This document shows, piece after piece, positions 18,442 to 27,753 of a stretch of 61,908 bases of DNA. Each line of letters opens with the position of its first letter. The stretch's first letter is position 1. Position numbers and translations under genes: made by a program. The notes below the pieces were generated by a model. It was not told where the DNA came from and did no database searches. It saw only the letters and a list, made by a program, of their open reading frames with translations. The DNA is from Gemmatimonadales bacterium (GTDB lineage: Bacteria > Gemmatimonadota > Gemmatimonadetes > Longimicrobiales > Gaopeijiaceae), in contig CP070829.1 of NCBI GenBank assembly GCA_020344755.1, forward strand, positions 671,217 through 733,124. The letters run 5' to 3'.

Positions 18442-21369
18442 ATGAACTGGCGTCCCACGGGGCCCCGGATCTCCCTCTCTCGGAGTCTCACGCTCCCTCT
18501 CTCCATCACACTGCTGCTTCCTCCAATCGTGGCTGCCCAGCAGGGCATGACCACGTCGGACATGGAGACGTTCCACCCGCGCGAGATCGGTCCCGCGGTG
18601 ACCGGGGGGCGGGTTCACGACATCGAAGCGGTTCCGACGAATCCGTCCACCCTGTACGTGGCGGCAGCCTCCGGTGGGCTGTGGCGGTCGACCAACCAGG
18701 GGCACACCTGGACCAACCTCACGGACCACCTTCCGGTGAGCACCTTCGGCGACGTGGCACTCGCTCCATCGGACCCGTCCATCGTCTACGCTGGCACCGG
18801 AGAGCAGAACAATCGCCAGAGCACCTCGTGGGGGAACGGCGTGTACCGGTCCACCGACGGTGGAGACAGCTGGAACCACATGGGACTCGCCGAGACCCGC
18901 CACGTCGGCAAGGTCGAGGTGGACCCCCGTGATCCCGACGTGGTCTTCGTGGCCGCCCTGGGGAATCTCTGGGCCCCCTCCCAGGAGCGCGGCGTATTCC
19001 GCTCCACCGACGGAGGCGCCACCTGGGACAAGGTCCTCTTCGTCGACGCACAGACCGGGGCCGTGGATCTGGTGATGGACCCACAGAATCCGGATGTGAT
19101 GTACGCCGCCACCTATCAGCGCCTGCGTAGGGCATGGGGATTCAATGGAGGCGGCCCGGGGAGCGGCGTCTACAAGACGAGCGATGGCGGGAACTCCTGG
19201 ACCGAGCTCACCAACGGCATCCCGGCTGAGGACAAGGGACGCATCGGCCTGGCCATCAGCGCATCCAGTCCCAATGTCCTGAACGCTCTGATCCAGACTG
19301 GATCGAGCTCCACTACCGGCACCTACCGTTCCGAAGACGGGGGGGAATCGTGGACTCGGGTGAACGAGCTGAACGTCCGTCCCATGTACTACTCGGAGAT
19401 CTTCATCGACCCGACCAATCCGAACCGGGTCTACACGATGGCCACCAGTTCCCACCGAAGTGAGGACGGCGGCCGGACGTTCACGGAGATCGCCGTCCGG
19501 CCCACCTACGACGTGGGCGTTCACGCAGACCAGCATGCGCTCTGGATCGATCCGAATGATTCGGACCACATCTACATGGGAGGGGATGCGGGCCTCCACG
19601 AGAGCTTCGACGCCGGGGTCACGTTCCGTAAGCTCAACAACTTCCCCATCTCCCAGTTCTACGCCATCGGAGTGGACATGGCGGACCCCTACAACGTCTA
19701 CGGGGGCCTCCAGGACAACCACTCCTTCGTCGGTCCATCACAGAATCGTCGGTGGATCGGAATCGTGAACGACGATTGGCAGCAGGTGGGGTTCGGCGAC
19801 GGGATGTACTGGCAGCCCAACCCGTTCGACGTCACGCAGGCGTACGGGACCTCCAACGATGGCAGCTATTTCCGGCTCGACACGCGCACGGGAGACATGT
19901 TGGACATCTCTCCGGAACCGCCTCCTGGCGAGGAGGAGTATCGCTTCGACTGGACCTCCCCCATCGCTGCGTCTCGTCACGATCCCAACACGGTCTACGC
20001 CGCTGGAAACAGCCTCTTCATTTCAAGGGACCGCGGGAGCTCCTGGAGCCGGACCGTGGACCTCAGCAAGCAGGTGGACCGGGACACGTTGTCCCTGATG
20101 GGTGTGCGCGGTTCCGACATGACGATCTCGGCCAACGACGGGACCGGGAGCTACGGCGAAGCCACCACGCTTTCGGAGTCGCCGGTGGATGCCATGGTCC
20201 TGTGGGTGGGGATGGACGACGGAAACCTCCAGGTGACCCGGGACGGAGGTGAGACGTGGACGGAGGTGAGCGGCAACGTCCCGGGACTCCCGGGGGGGAC
20301 CTACGTGAGCAGAGTTACGGCGTCCTCCACAGGCCGCGGAGTGGCCTACGCCACCTTCGACGCACACCGCGATGGTGACTTCACCCCGTACGTCTTTCGC
20401 ACCGATGACTTCGGTGAGAACTGGATGGCGCTCCACCAGGGCCTCCCCTCCGGATCGGTCAATGTCATCGTGGAGCACCCCGACAACCCGACGGTGCTCT
20501 TCCTTGGAACCGAGCACGCAGCCTTCGCCAGCACCGACGCCGGGGAGAGCTGGGCGAAGATCCCGAACCTGCCCACAACCGCCTACGACGACCTGGTCGT
20601 CCACCCCAGGGACAAGGATCTGGTCCTGGGGACGCACGGGAGGGGAATCTGGATCCTGGACGACACCCGTCCGTTCTCCGAGTGGACGTCCGGGGCCGTG
20701 AACGCCCCCGTCCACGTCTTCTCCATCGCGCCCACTCCCATCTTCGTGTACTGGAAGGACACGTCGTACCGGGCGAACGCCGAGTACGCGGGGGAGAACC
20801 CTCCCGACGGTGCGCTGATCACCTACCGCATCCGGTCCGGCGGCGGAGACGCCACGCTACGTGTGGTCAACGAGAGGGGCGACGTCGTCCGCGAGATGCT
20901 CGTTCCAGGGAACGCAGGGGTTCACCGCGTGAACTGGGATCTCCGCTGGGGAACCGCCGGCGAACCCGACCGCTGGGAGCGGTTCGAGCACCCGCTCCTG
21001 GCCCGGTCGGTGGAGCCAAAAGGGCCCTGGGTGTCTCCCGGCCACTACAGCGTGACCATCGAGGCCGGAGGCCGTACCGCCAGCCGGATCCTCATGGTGG
21101 AGCCCGATCCCCTGACGGACCTGACTGCCCGTGACTATCGGATCCGGGAAGAGTTCATGCTTGATCTCATGGAGGTGATGCAGGAACTCGAGGCTGCGGC
21201 GGGCCAGGCCTCCGGAGACCGAGCCCGCGAGCTCCGCGGGCATCTCCGGTCCGTCGGCCGCCTCATGTTCGGCATGAACGGCTCCGGCGTCAGGCCCGGC
21301 ACCCTTCATCCGCCCACCGAGTCCCAGCGGGATGTCTACCGGCGCGCCCGGGCTGCTCTGGAGGATTGA
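18442..21369 (+). CDS. Exported BNR/sortilin-like (VPS10) beta-propeller protein
   Basis: 975 residues with a signal peptide ending near LPPIVAAQQG (about 1-32). Many Asp-box/BNR repeats of the form S-x-D-x-G-x-[ST]-W occur through the first ~690 residues (RSTDGGDSWNHM, RSTDGGATWDKV, KTSDGGNSWTEL, RSEDGGESWTRV, TRDGGETWTEV), making two propeller-like blocks as in the VPS10/glycosyl-hydrolase-like proteins abundant in Gemmatimonadota. A beta-rich C-terminal domain (about 740-900) and a helical tail follow. An RBS GGAGG lies 7 nt before ATG 18442. It is secreted or periplasmic; the substrate is unknown, and annotation as a glycosyl hydrolase is not supported by visible catalytic residues. A large hairpin follows at 21401-21456. 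Confidence 0.88.
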   Translation: MNWRPTGPRISLSRSLTLPLSITLLLPPIVAAQQGMTTSDMETFHPREIGPAVTGGRVHDIEAVPTNPSTLYVAAASGGLWRSTNQGHTWTNLTDHLPVSTFGDVALAPSDPSIVYAGTGEQNNRQSTSWGNGVYRSTDGGDSWNHMGLAETRHVGKVEVDPRDPDVVFVAALGNLWAPSQERGVFRSTDGGATWDKVLFVDAQTGAVDLVMDPQNPDVMYAATYQRLRRAWGFNGGGPGSGVYKTSDGGNSWTELTNGIPAEDKGRIGLAISASSPNVLNALIQTGSSSTTGTYRSEDGGESWTRVNELNVRPMYYSEIFIDPTNPNRVYTMATSSHRSEDGGRTFTEIAVRPTYDVGVHADQHALWIDPNDSDHIYMGGDAGLHESFDAGVTFRKLNNFPISQFYAIGVDMADPYNVYGGLQDNHSFVGPSQNRRWIGIVNDDWQQVGFGDGMYWQPNPFDVTQAYGTSNDGSYFRLDTRTGDMLDISPEPPPGEEEYRFDWTSPIAASRHDPNTVYAAGNSLFISRDRGSSWSRTVDLSKQVDRDTLSLMGVRGSDMTISANDGTGSYGEATTLSESPVDAMVLWVGMDDGNLQVTRDGGETWTEVSGNVPGLPGGTYVSRVTASSTGRGVAYATFDAHRDGDFTPYVFRTDDFGENWMALHQGLPSGSVNVIVEHPDNPTVLFLGTEHAAFASTDAGESWAKIPNLPTTAYDDLVVHPRDKDLVLGTHGRGIWILDDTRPFSEWTSGAVNAPVHVFSIAPTPIFVYWKDTSYRANAEYAGENPPDGALITYRIRSGGGDATLRVVNERGDVVREMLVPGNAGVHRVNWDLRWGTAGEPDRWERFEHPLLARSVEPKGPWVSPGHYSVTIEAGGRTASRILMVEPDPLTDLTARDYRIREEFMLDLMEVMQELEAAAGQASGDRARELRGHLRSVGRLMFGMNGSGVRPGTLHPPTESQRDVYRRARAALED

Positions 21370-21400
21370 CCGGACGGGGCAGCCGTCATTCGCCGGGTGT

Positions 21401-21456
21401 GAGTTCGAGGTGGTGGAGCCGCCCGGCTCCGCCACCTCTCAGCTTGGTTCGAACTC
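21401..21456. other. Large nested inverted repeat (stem-loop)
   Basis: The inner arms at 21407-21420 and 21425-21438 match at 13 of 14 positions (the odd pair is a G-U wobble in RNA) around a GCCC loop. An outer pair GAGTTCGA (21401-21408) and TCGAACTC (21449-21456) flanks it. The structure lies 31 bp after the propeller gene stop and about 190 bp before the serine hydrolase start. There is no T-run on either strand, so it is not a textbook terminator; it could be a factor-dependent terminator, mRNA 3' stabiliser or attenuator. Confidence 0.6.
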
Positions 21457-21649
21457 GCGCCTCGCGCCGACCGGTGTAATACCGAGGCATGTCCCATCGG
21501 CCCGGGGCTCTTTCACCAGGTGCCGGGCCGCGGCACGGTCGCGGATCTTCAGCCCAGCGGGTGGAAATGGCCCGGTCGGGGAGGTAGACTCCAGCGCGGG
21601 TGCGCCGTGCCCCGATCCACCTCGTCTCTCCCGTTCCCAACTGTCGGTT

Positions 21650-22777
21650 ATGAACCGCCTCCTGCCCCTCTTCCTTCTCCCGTCGTTGGTCCTCGGTGCC
21701 GCGGCTGCGGGTGCCGCGGCCCAAGCCGGGGTCCAGCCCGCGTCGGCGCCGTCGCCAGGCCCCTACGCCTCTGCCGTGGAGGCGTCCAGGGGACTGATCT
21801 GGGAGCGCATGGCGGAGATCGGGATTCCGGGTCTTTCGGTGGCCGTAGTGGTCGACGGGGAGGTGGTCTGGGCGGAGGGGTTCGGCATGGCGGACCTGGA
21901 AAACTCGGTGCCCGTCCAAGCGCACACCAAGTTCCGGATCGCCAGCATCAGCAAGGCTCTGACCGCGGCGGCGGTGGGGCGCCTGGTCCAGGAGGGCCGA
22001 CTGGATCTGGACGCGCCGGTACAGAACTACGTCCCCTCCTTTCCCCTCAAGCGGTGGCCCGTGACGACGCGTCAGATCGCCGGACACGTGGCCGGAGTCC
22101 GTCATTACCGCGGAGACGAGTTCGCCTCCGCGGTACAGTACGACGACGTGGTGGACGCCCTCGAGATCTTCGAGTCGGATACCCTTCTCTTCGAGCCGGG
22201 CTCGGACTACGCCTACTCCACCTATGGCTGGAACCTGGTTTCGGCGGTGGTCCAGGGGGCGTCGGGAAGACCGTTCCTGCGCTACATGTGGGAGGAGGTC
22301 CTGGACCCCCTCGCGCTGCGGGAGACGGTGGCGGAACACATCGACTCCATCATTCCCGGACGCGCTCGGTTCTACCTCCGGGGCCGGGATGGCCGGACCG
22401 TCAATGCTCCCTTCGTCAACAACTCGAACAAGTGGGCGGGGGGAGGCTACCTCTCCACCGCCCGGGACATGGCCCGGTACGGGAGCAGCTACCTCGACCT
22501 CGACCTCCTTGAGGCGACCACCGTGGAGGTCCTCTGGACCCCCCAGACCACCCGGGACGGTGAGTCCACCGGGTACGGCATCGGATGGAGTCAGGCGGAA
22601 GTCGATGGTGTGCGGCATGTCTGGCATACCGGAGGCGCCATGGGCGGCAGCACGATCCTCACCCTGCGGCCCGATGACGGTGTCGTGGTCGCGATCCTCA
22701 CGAACCTCCAGAGCGTGCGGCACGTGGAACTGGCCCGGAGTATCGGAGCCCTCTTCGCTTCCGCCTCCCACCCCTGA
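21650..22777 (+). CDS. Exported beta-lactamase-like serine hydrolase (class C / LACTB type)
   Basis: 375 residues with a signal peptide (about 1-24, ending AGAAAQ). The SxxK nucleophile motif is SISK at 99-102. The tyrosine motif region reads YAYSTYGWN, and the KTG-equivalent is HTGG near residue 335. This is the penicillin-binding-protein/class C fold used by D-aminopeptidases, esterases and the LACTB group, so the substrate cannot be told from sequence. ATG 21650 is followed directly by the signal peptide; the upstream open frame (from 21332) overlaps the preceding gene and is discounted. Likely periplasmic. Confidence 0.88.
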   Translation: MNRLLPLFLLPSLVLGAAAAGAAAQAGVQPASAPSPGPYASAVEASRGLIWERMAEIGIPGLSVAVVVDGEVVWAEGFGMADLENSVPVQAHTKFRIASISKALTAAAVGRLVQEGRLDLDAPVQNYVPSFPLKRWPVTTRQIAGHVAGVRHYRGDEFASAVQYDDVVDALEIFESDTLLFEPGSDYAYSTYGWNLVSAVVQGASGRPFLRYMWEEVLDPLALRETVAEHIDSIIPGRARFYLRGRDGRTVNAPFVNNSNKWAGGGYLSTARDMARYGSSYLDLDLLEATTVEVLWTPQTTRDGESTGYGIGWSQAEVDGVRHVWHTGGAMGGSTILTLRPDDGVVVAILTNLQSVRHVELARSIGALFASASHP

Positions 22778-22810
22778 CCCTCGCCCCGACCCGGGAGTCC
22801 GACTTCAACC

Positions 22811-23206
22811 ATGTTCCTGCTCCATACCCATTCCGGCCTTCGATACGTGGTCTTCCTCCTCGGCATCGCCGTGGTCTGGTATGCCCTCAGAGGGGTCATC
22901 GCCAAGGCCGCCTATGACGATCGTATGCGGATCCTGGGAGGGCTCTTCGCCGTCCTCATCCATCTGAACATCGTCGTGGGGCTGGCGATCATCGTCTTCA
23001 GCCAGTCCTTCGAGCCGTACCTGGGGGTCCACATCGTCACCATGGTGTTCGCCGCCGCCGTCGCTCACATCGTGCCTGCAGTGATGAAACGGCGTCCCAT
23101 GGAAGACCGGACCTACCTGCCCCACGCCGTGGCAGGAGTGATCGCGCTGGCCTTGGTGGTGGCCGGCATCCTCGTCCTCCCGGCGGGGCGCATCATCGGG
23201 AGCTAG
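22811..23206 (+). CDS. Four-helix membrane protein with conserved histidines, possible b-type cytochrome
   Basis: 131 residues with four predicted transmembrane helices. Histidines lie at or near helix ends: HTHSGLRY at the N-terminus, AVLIHLNIVVG in helix 2, YLGVHIVTM and AVAHIVPAV around helix 3, and LPHAVAG before helix 4. This pattern and the opening L-x-H-x-HSGLRY resemble a small membrane family that I recall being annotated as cytochrome B in Bacteroidetes. Haem binding is inference. It follows the serine hydrolase by 33 bp and precedes the patatin gene by 14 bp, all in the same direction. Confidence 0.72.
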   Translation: MFLLHTHSGLRYVVFLLGIAVVWYALRGVIAKAAYDDRMRILGGLFAVLIHLNIVVGLAIIVFSQSFEPYLGVHIVTMVFAAAVAHIVPAVMKRRPMEDRTYLPHAVAGVIALALVVAGILVLPAGRIIGS

Positions 23207-23220
23207 AACCTCTGAGCACT

Positions 23221-24402
23221 TTGGAGCACACCCGGGACGTCCCTCCTCTCGGGCCCGGCGAATCCGGTCCGCCGGACCTTGGACTGGTCATGAGCGGGGG
23301 CGGTGCTCGCGCCGCCTATCAGGTGGGCCTGCTACGGGCTCTGGCCCAGTGGTACCCGGGTCTCCAGATCCCCTACATCACGGGTGTCTCCGCCGGGGCA
23401 ATCAACGCCGCTCACCTGGCCTCCCACCACGGCAGCTTCGCCCAGTCGGTCCAAGAGCTCTGCCACCTGTGGGGGCGCCTCCGGGTGGAGGACGTGTTCC
23501 GGGTCGGTCCCTACTCGCTGGGGAAGACCCTGCTGCGTTGGCTCTTCCGCCTGGCTTCCGGTGGTCGTGGGCCGCTGCCCCAGGTTCGGGGGCTCGTGGA
23601 CACCGAACCGTTGCGCCGGTTCCTGGCCGAGGCGCTGCACTCCGTGGACGGGGAGTTGACCGGTATTCGCTACAACCTCGAGTTCGACCGACTCCGGGCC
23701 GTGGCGCTGAGCACGTCCTCGTACACGACGGGGCAGTCCGTGACCTGGGTGCAGGGGGAAGACATCCAGGAATGGGAACGGCCGCAACGGCGGTCGAGGA
23801 ACACCACCCTGACGGTGGAGCACGTCATGGCCTCGGCCGCGCTTCCTCTCTTCTTCCCCGCCGTCCAGCTCGACGGGGGCTGGTATGGCGACGGGGGCAT
23901 TCGCCTCGCAGCGCCCCTCTCTCCTGCCCTTCACCTGGGAGCCAGCCGGGTCCTGGCCATTTCCACGCGATACGGGCGATCCCGGGCGGAAGCCGACCGT
24001 CCGGCGATCCAGGGCTACCCTCCCCCCGCCCAGATCGCCGGCGTCATGATGAACGCCGTGTTCCTCGATCTCATGGACCAGGACGCCCTGCGGTTGGAGC
24101 GGCTCAACACGCTGCTCGAGAAGCTCCCTGCCGAGGAGCGCGGTGGCTTGCGGCCGGTGCGGTTGCTGGTGGTCCGGCCCTCGCGGGACCTGGGAAGAAT
24201 GGCAGGGTCGTACGAGCCCCAACTCCCCCGGATCTTCCGCTTTCTGACCCGCGGATTGGGGACCCGGGAAACGGAAAGCCCGGACTTCCTCTCCATGATC
24301 CTCTTCCAGCCCGACTACATCAACGCCCTCATCGACCTGGGCGAAGACGACGCGCGGGATCGTGAGGACGAGATCCGCACCTTCATGGAAGCCGACGTCT
24401 GA
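23221..24402 (+). CDS. Patatin-like phospholipase
   Basis: 393-residue lipid acyl hydrolase with a Ser-Asp dyad. The oxyanion-hole glycine run is SGGGARA at 25-31, the nucleophile elbow GVSAG at 55-59 (Ser57), and the catalytic Asp lies in YGDGGIR near 222. There is no signal peptide, so it acts in the cytoplasm or on the inner membrane face. The start is taken as TTG 23221, which gives a 20-residue leader before the first strand; an internal ATG at 23290 would cut into the core. It is last in the run of plus-strand genes from 18442 and converges on the ABC exporter gene. Confidence 0.88.
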   Translation: MEHTRDVPPLGPGESGPPDLGLVMSGGGARAAYQVGLLRALAQWYPGLQIPYITGVSAGAINAAHLASHHGSFAQSVQELCHLWGRLRVEDVFRVGPYSLGKTLLRWLFRLASGGRGPLPQVRGLVDTEPLRRFLAEALHSVDGELTGIRYNLEFDRLRAVALSTSSYTTGQSVTWVQGEDIQEWERPQRRSRNTTLTVEHVMASAALPLFFPAVQLDGGWYGDGGIRLAAPLSPALHLGASRVLAISTRYGRSRAEADRPAIQGYPPPAQIAGVMMNAVFLDLMDQDALRLERLNTLLEKLPAEERGGLRPVRLLVVRPSRDLGRMAGSYEPQLPRIFRFLTRGLGTRETESPDFLSMILFQPDYINALIDLGEDDARDREDEIRTFMEADV

Positions 24403-24466
24403 CCCTCGGCTTCCCCCAGGTTTCACCCGCCTGCAGGGACCAAGCGGGCTCCGAGGCATCGGCAGG

Positions 24467-26257
24467 TTAGGCGGTTCCGTCGTCCACGGAGGCCAGGGCC
24501 GCTTCGAACTGACGGCGGTAGAGGCGGGAATACACAGGGCTCCGCTCCAGAAGCTCCGTGTGGACGCCCATGTCCTCGATCGCCCCGTCATCCAGAACCA
24601 CGATCCGGTCGGCCTGGATCACTGTGCTGAGACGGTGCGCGATGACCAGCGTGGTCCTCCCCTTCATGAGGCGCTCCAGCGCCTCTTGCACGAGCCGTTC
24701 ACTCTCGGCGTCCAGCGAGGAAGACGCCTCGTCGAGAATGAGAATCCTGGGCCTCTTCAGCATGACCCGGGCGATGGCGATCCGCTGGCGTTGGCCGGCA
24801 CTCAGCGTGACGCCACGTTCCCCCACGAGGGACGCGTACCCGTCGGGGAGCCGATCGATGAACTCCGCAGCATGGGCTTCCCTCGCGGCGAGCCGGATCT
24901 CGTGGTCTGTGGCGTCGGGGTTTCCGTAGAGCAGGTTCTCCTGGACGGTCCCCGCGAAGAGCATGGGCTCCTGGGGAACGATCCCCACCACGGCCCGAAG
25001 CTCCCTCAGGGGCAGGTCACGGACATCGACTCCATCCACCTGCACCCTTCCGCTTGTCACGTCGAAGAATCGCGGAACGAGGGACGCCAGCGTGGTCTTC
25101 CCGGCCCCGGAGCTCCCCACCAGGGCGACGGTCTCCCCCGGCTCAAGTTCGAGGTCGATTCCGCTGAGGACGTACGGGGTGTCCGGCGAGTAGCGGAAGT
25201 GGACCCCCTGGAACCGGACCCGACCCTCCAGCGGCTTCGGAAGGGAGAGGGGATCGGAGCGTTCGGGCAAGTCGGACGCATGATCCATGAGTTCGAAGAT
25301 CCGCCGGGCCGCGCCCGCCGCCTCCTGGATGTTGCCCCAGAAGCCCGCCAGGGAGGTGATGGCACCGGCGATGGAGACGGCGTATAGGAGGAACGCCACG
25401 AGGGTCCCCGCCGTGAGTTCGCCTTCCAGCACCAGACGCCCACCCTCCCAGAGCACCACGGTGATGGCTCCGAATGCGGCGAAGGTGATGGCCCCGGTCA
25501 GACCCGCGCGGGCCACGGCGCGCTTCAGCCCCCGGTCGCGGGTCTCGTCGATTCGCTCGCCGAACGCCGAGATCTCCCAGGGCTCGCGCGTGAAGCTCTG
25601 CACCGTCCGGATCTGGGTGAAGACCTGCTCGGCCCGCCCTACCGCCTCTGCGAGCATGTCCTGGATCCCGGTGGAAAGCCTCCTCACCCGGCGACCGAAG
25701 AGCCATCCCACGACGATGGCGAAGGGAATGGCGGTGAGCGTCACCAGAGTGAGCCGTGGGTTGGTCATGGTCACGAGGACCAGGGCTCCCACCAGGAATG
25801 TCCCCTGGCGCACCAGCTCGGGAATCCCGAACCGCAACACCTGCTGGATCAACCCAGCGTCGCTGGCCAGGCGCGAGCTCAGCTCCCCGACCCTCCGGGC
25901 GGCGAAGAAGCCCGGAGTCTGCCGCACCAGCGCCTCGAAGAGATCCTTCCGGAGCTCGGCCATGACCTGCTCGGATACCGAAGCCACCAGGTAGCTCTGA
26001 CTGAAGTTCAGCACCGCCTGGAATGCGAAGAGGGCCAACAGCCCCAGCGCGATGCGGTTCAACAGCTGGCCGCTGCTCGCCAGGAATGCGGCGTCCAGGA
26101 GATCGCGTACCAGGAGAGGGAAGGCGAGCCCCACGCCGGTGCTTGCGAGGATGAGGATCGCGGCCCCGAAAAGACGGCCTCGGTACGGCGCCACACGCGG
26201 GGTCAGCCGCTCCAGGAAGCCCAGGGTTCGGGCCGGACTGAGACGCTCTCGTGTCAT
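24467..26257 (-). CDS. ABC exporter, fused membrane and ATPase domains (ABCB/MsbA type)
   Basis: 596-residue half-transporter that would act as a dimer to export lipids, drugs or peptides across the inner membrane. Six transmembrane helices occupy about 25-310. The ATPase has Walker A GSSGAGKTT near 380, the Q-loop in VPQEPMLFAGTV, the signature LSAGQRQRIAIARVML (Ala in place of the second Gly, common in this family), Walker B ILILDEASSSLD, and an H-loop in VIAHRLSTV. It diverges from ctaA across 86 bp. The substrate cannot be predicted. Confidence 0.94.
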   Translation of the reverse strand: MTRERLSPARTLGFLERLTPRVAPYRGRLFGAAILILASTGVGLAFPLLVRDLLDAAFLASSGQLLNRIALGLLALFAFQAVLNFSQSYLVASVSEQVMAELRKDLFEALVRQTPGFFAARRVGELSSRLASDAGLIQQVLRFGIPELVRQGTFLVGALVLVTMTNPRLTLVTLTAIPFAIVVGWLFGRRVRRLSTGIQDMLAEAVGRAEQVFTQIRTVQSFTREPWEISAFGERIDETRDRGLKRAVARAGLTGAITFAAFGAITVVLWEGGRLVLEGELTAGTLVAFLLYAVSIAGAITSLAGFWGNIQEAAGAARRIFELMDHASDLPERSDPLSLPKPLEGRVRFQGVHFRYSPDTPYVLSGIDLELEPGETVALVGSSGAGKTTLASLVPRFFDVTSGRVQVDGVDVRDLPLRELRAVVGIVPQEPMLFAGTVQENLLYGNPDATDHEIRLAAREAHAAEFIDRLPDGYASLVGERGVTLSAGQRQRIAIARVMLKRPRILILDEASSSLDAESERLVQEALERLMKGRTTLVIAHRLSTVIQADRIVVLDDGAIEDMGVHTELLERSPVYSRLYRRQFEAALASVDDGTA

Positions 26258-26343
26258 CTCGCGCGCTGATCCGGGTGGGGTTGAAACGCCGGGGGCGAAA
26301 AGGAGTAACTTAGTGCGCCAAACGCCAACCGCAGAGCCCCCTC

Positions 26344-27276
26344 ATGCCCCAGCACTTCCGCGCCTTCGTCGTCACCGTGGTCTGGACTCTGGGACTCCTC
26401 CTTCTCGGGAGCGTCGTCCACGCCACCGAATCCAGCCTCGCCTGCCCGGACTGGCCGACCTGCTTCGGGACCATGCTCCCCGAAATGGAAGGGGGGGTCT
26501 TCTGGGAGCACCTCCACCGGCTCGTGGCCGGGGGGCTCATCCTCATGTTCGCCCTGGCCACCTGGCTGGCATTCCAGGCCACCGGAAAGGGCTCGTGGAT
26601 CCGCGTTGCGTCCGTGTCCGGACTCTTTCTTCTCCTGGTCCAGGCCGTGTTCGGCGGCCTCACGGTCATCTACCGTCTCCCGGACGCCATCTCCACCTCC
26701 CACCTCTCCATGGCCCTGGCCTTCCTCGCCCTCGCCACCGTACTGGCGGCAGCCACGAGCCCGAGGCGGGAAGCCCGCATGCCCCTCGCCCCGAAGGTCC
26801 GGGACGTACTCCGGGGCTGGGGGCTCGGGGCCCTGATCCTGATCTTCCTGCAGAGCGTGATCGGGGGAGTCGTCCGTCACACCGATGCCGGCATGGCCTG
26901 CCCCGACTTTCCCACCTGCATCGGGGTGTGGATTCCCCCCCTGGAGAACCATCTGGTGGCGGTCCACTTCGTGCACCGTGTGGTGGGGCTCCTGGCGGCG
27001 CTGGTCGTCTTGGCTCTTGCCTGGAAGCTGGCCCGCGCCGGGGCGCCCTCCTTCGTCCGGAGAGTGGCTCATGCCGCAGCAGGACTGGTGCTGGTCCAGT
27101 TCACCCTGGGAGTGATCTCCGTCTTCACGGTTCTCGCGGTGGTTCCCGTATCGTTCCACACCCTGGGAGCCGCCGGGCTGGTCAGCCTCCTGACGCTTCT
27201 AACCACCTGGGGCCGCCTCGGGCCCGTTCGAGAAGCGACCGAGGTACCAGGGTCCGCCGCCGTCAGGGAGCACTGA
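26344..27276 (+). CDS. ctaA: Haem A synthase (COX15/CtaA)
   Basis: 310 residues with about eight transmembrane helices in two similar four-helix halves. Each half has a conserved His pair and a cysteine-containing loop: SSLACPDWPTCFG followed by EHLHRLVAG in the first half, and GMACPDFPTC followed by VHFVHRVVG in the second. It oxidises the methyl group of haem O to make haem A for cytochrome c oxidase. The gene ends one base before the DUF420 gene, another oxidase-assembly-associated gene. A weak promoter candidate, TTGAAA (26281-26286) and TAACTT (26306-26311) with a long 19-nt spacer, lies upstream. Confidence 0.93.
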   Translation: MPQHFRAFVVTVVWTLGLLLLGSVVHATESSLACPDWPTCFGTMLPEMEGGVFWEHLHRLVAGGLILMFALATWLAFQATGKGSWIRVASVSGLFLLLVQAVFGGLTVIYRLPDAISTSHLSMALAFLALATVLAAATSPRREARMPLAPKVRDVLRGWGLGALILIFLQSVIGGVVRHTDAGMACPDFPTCIGVWIPPLENHLVAVHFVHRVVGLLAALVVLALAWKLARAGAPSFVRRVAHAAAGLVLVQFTLGVISVFTVLAVVPVSFHTLGAAGLVSLLTLLTTWGRLGPVREATEVPGSAAVREH

Positions 27277-27277
27277 G

Positions 27278-27715
27278 ATGGACCCGGCGACCCTCGGCAA
27301 CGTCCTGGCCCCGGTCAACGCCGCGCTCAACTTCAGCTCGTTCGTGTGCCTGGTGGTGGGATATCGCTTCATTCGGCGCGGCAATCGGGAGGCGCACCGG
27401 AAGGCGATGCTCGGTGCGGTGATCGCCTCGGTCCTCTTCTTGGCGTTCTACCTCACCCGGTTCGCCCTCACTGGAACCCATCGCTTCGCCGGCGAGGGGA
27501 TGGCCCGAACCGTCTACCTGTCCGTCCTCTTCTCCCACATGATCCTGGCGATCGTCGTAGTTCCTCTCGTGATCCGTCTCCTTCACCTGGCCTTGAAGGA
27601 GCGGTTCGACGAGCATCGACGGTTGGCCCGGTGGACCTTCCCCATCTGGATGTACGTCTCAGTGACGGGGATCGTGGTCTACCTGATGCTCTACCAGATC
27701 TACGGCTACGTGTGA
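27278..27715 (+). CDS. DUF420 membrane protein (YozB/CtaM-like)
   Basis: 145 residues with four transmembrane helices. It begins MDPATLGNVLAPVNAALN and has HRKAMLGAVIASVLFLAFYLTR in two adjoining parts, a DUF420 pattern. A histidine in each of SHMILAI and EHRRLARWTFPIW is typical of the family. DUF420 proteins are associated with cytochrome aa3-type oxidase maturation (CtaM in Staphylococcus). Its position one base after ctaA supports that role here. Confidence 0.87.
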   Translation: MDPATLGNVLAPVNAALNFSSFVCLVVGYRFIRRGNREAHRKAMLGAVIASVLFLAFYLTRFALTGTHRFAGEGMARTVYLSVLFSHMILAIVVVPLVIRLLHLALKERFDEHRRLARWTFPIWMYVSVTGIVVYLMLYQIYGYV

Positions 27716-27753
27716 GCCGCGCCCACCGGAGCCCTGACCGGTGACGGTCAGCG

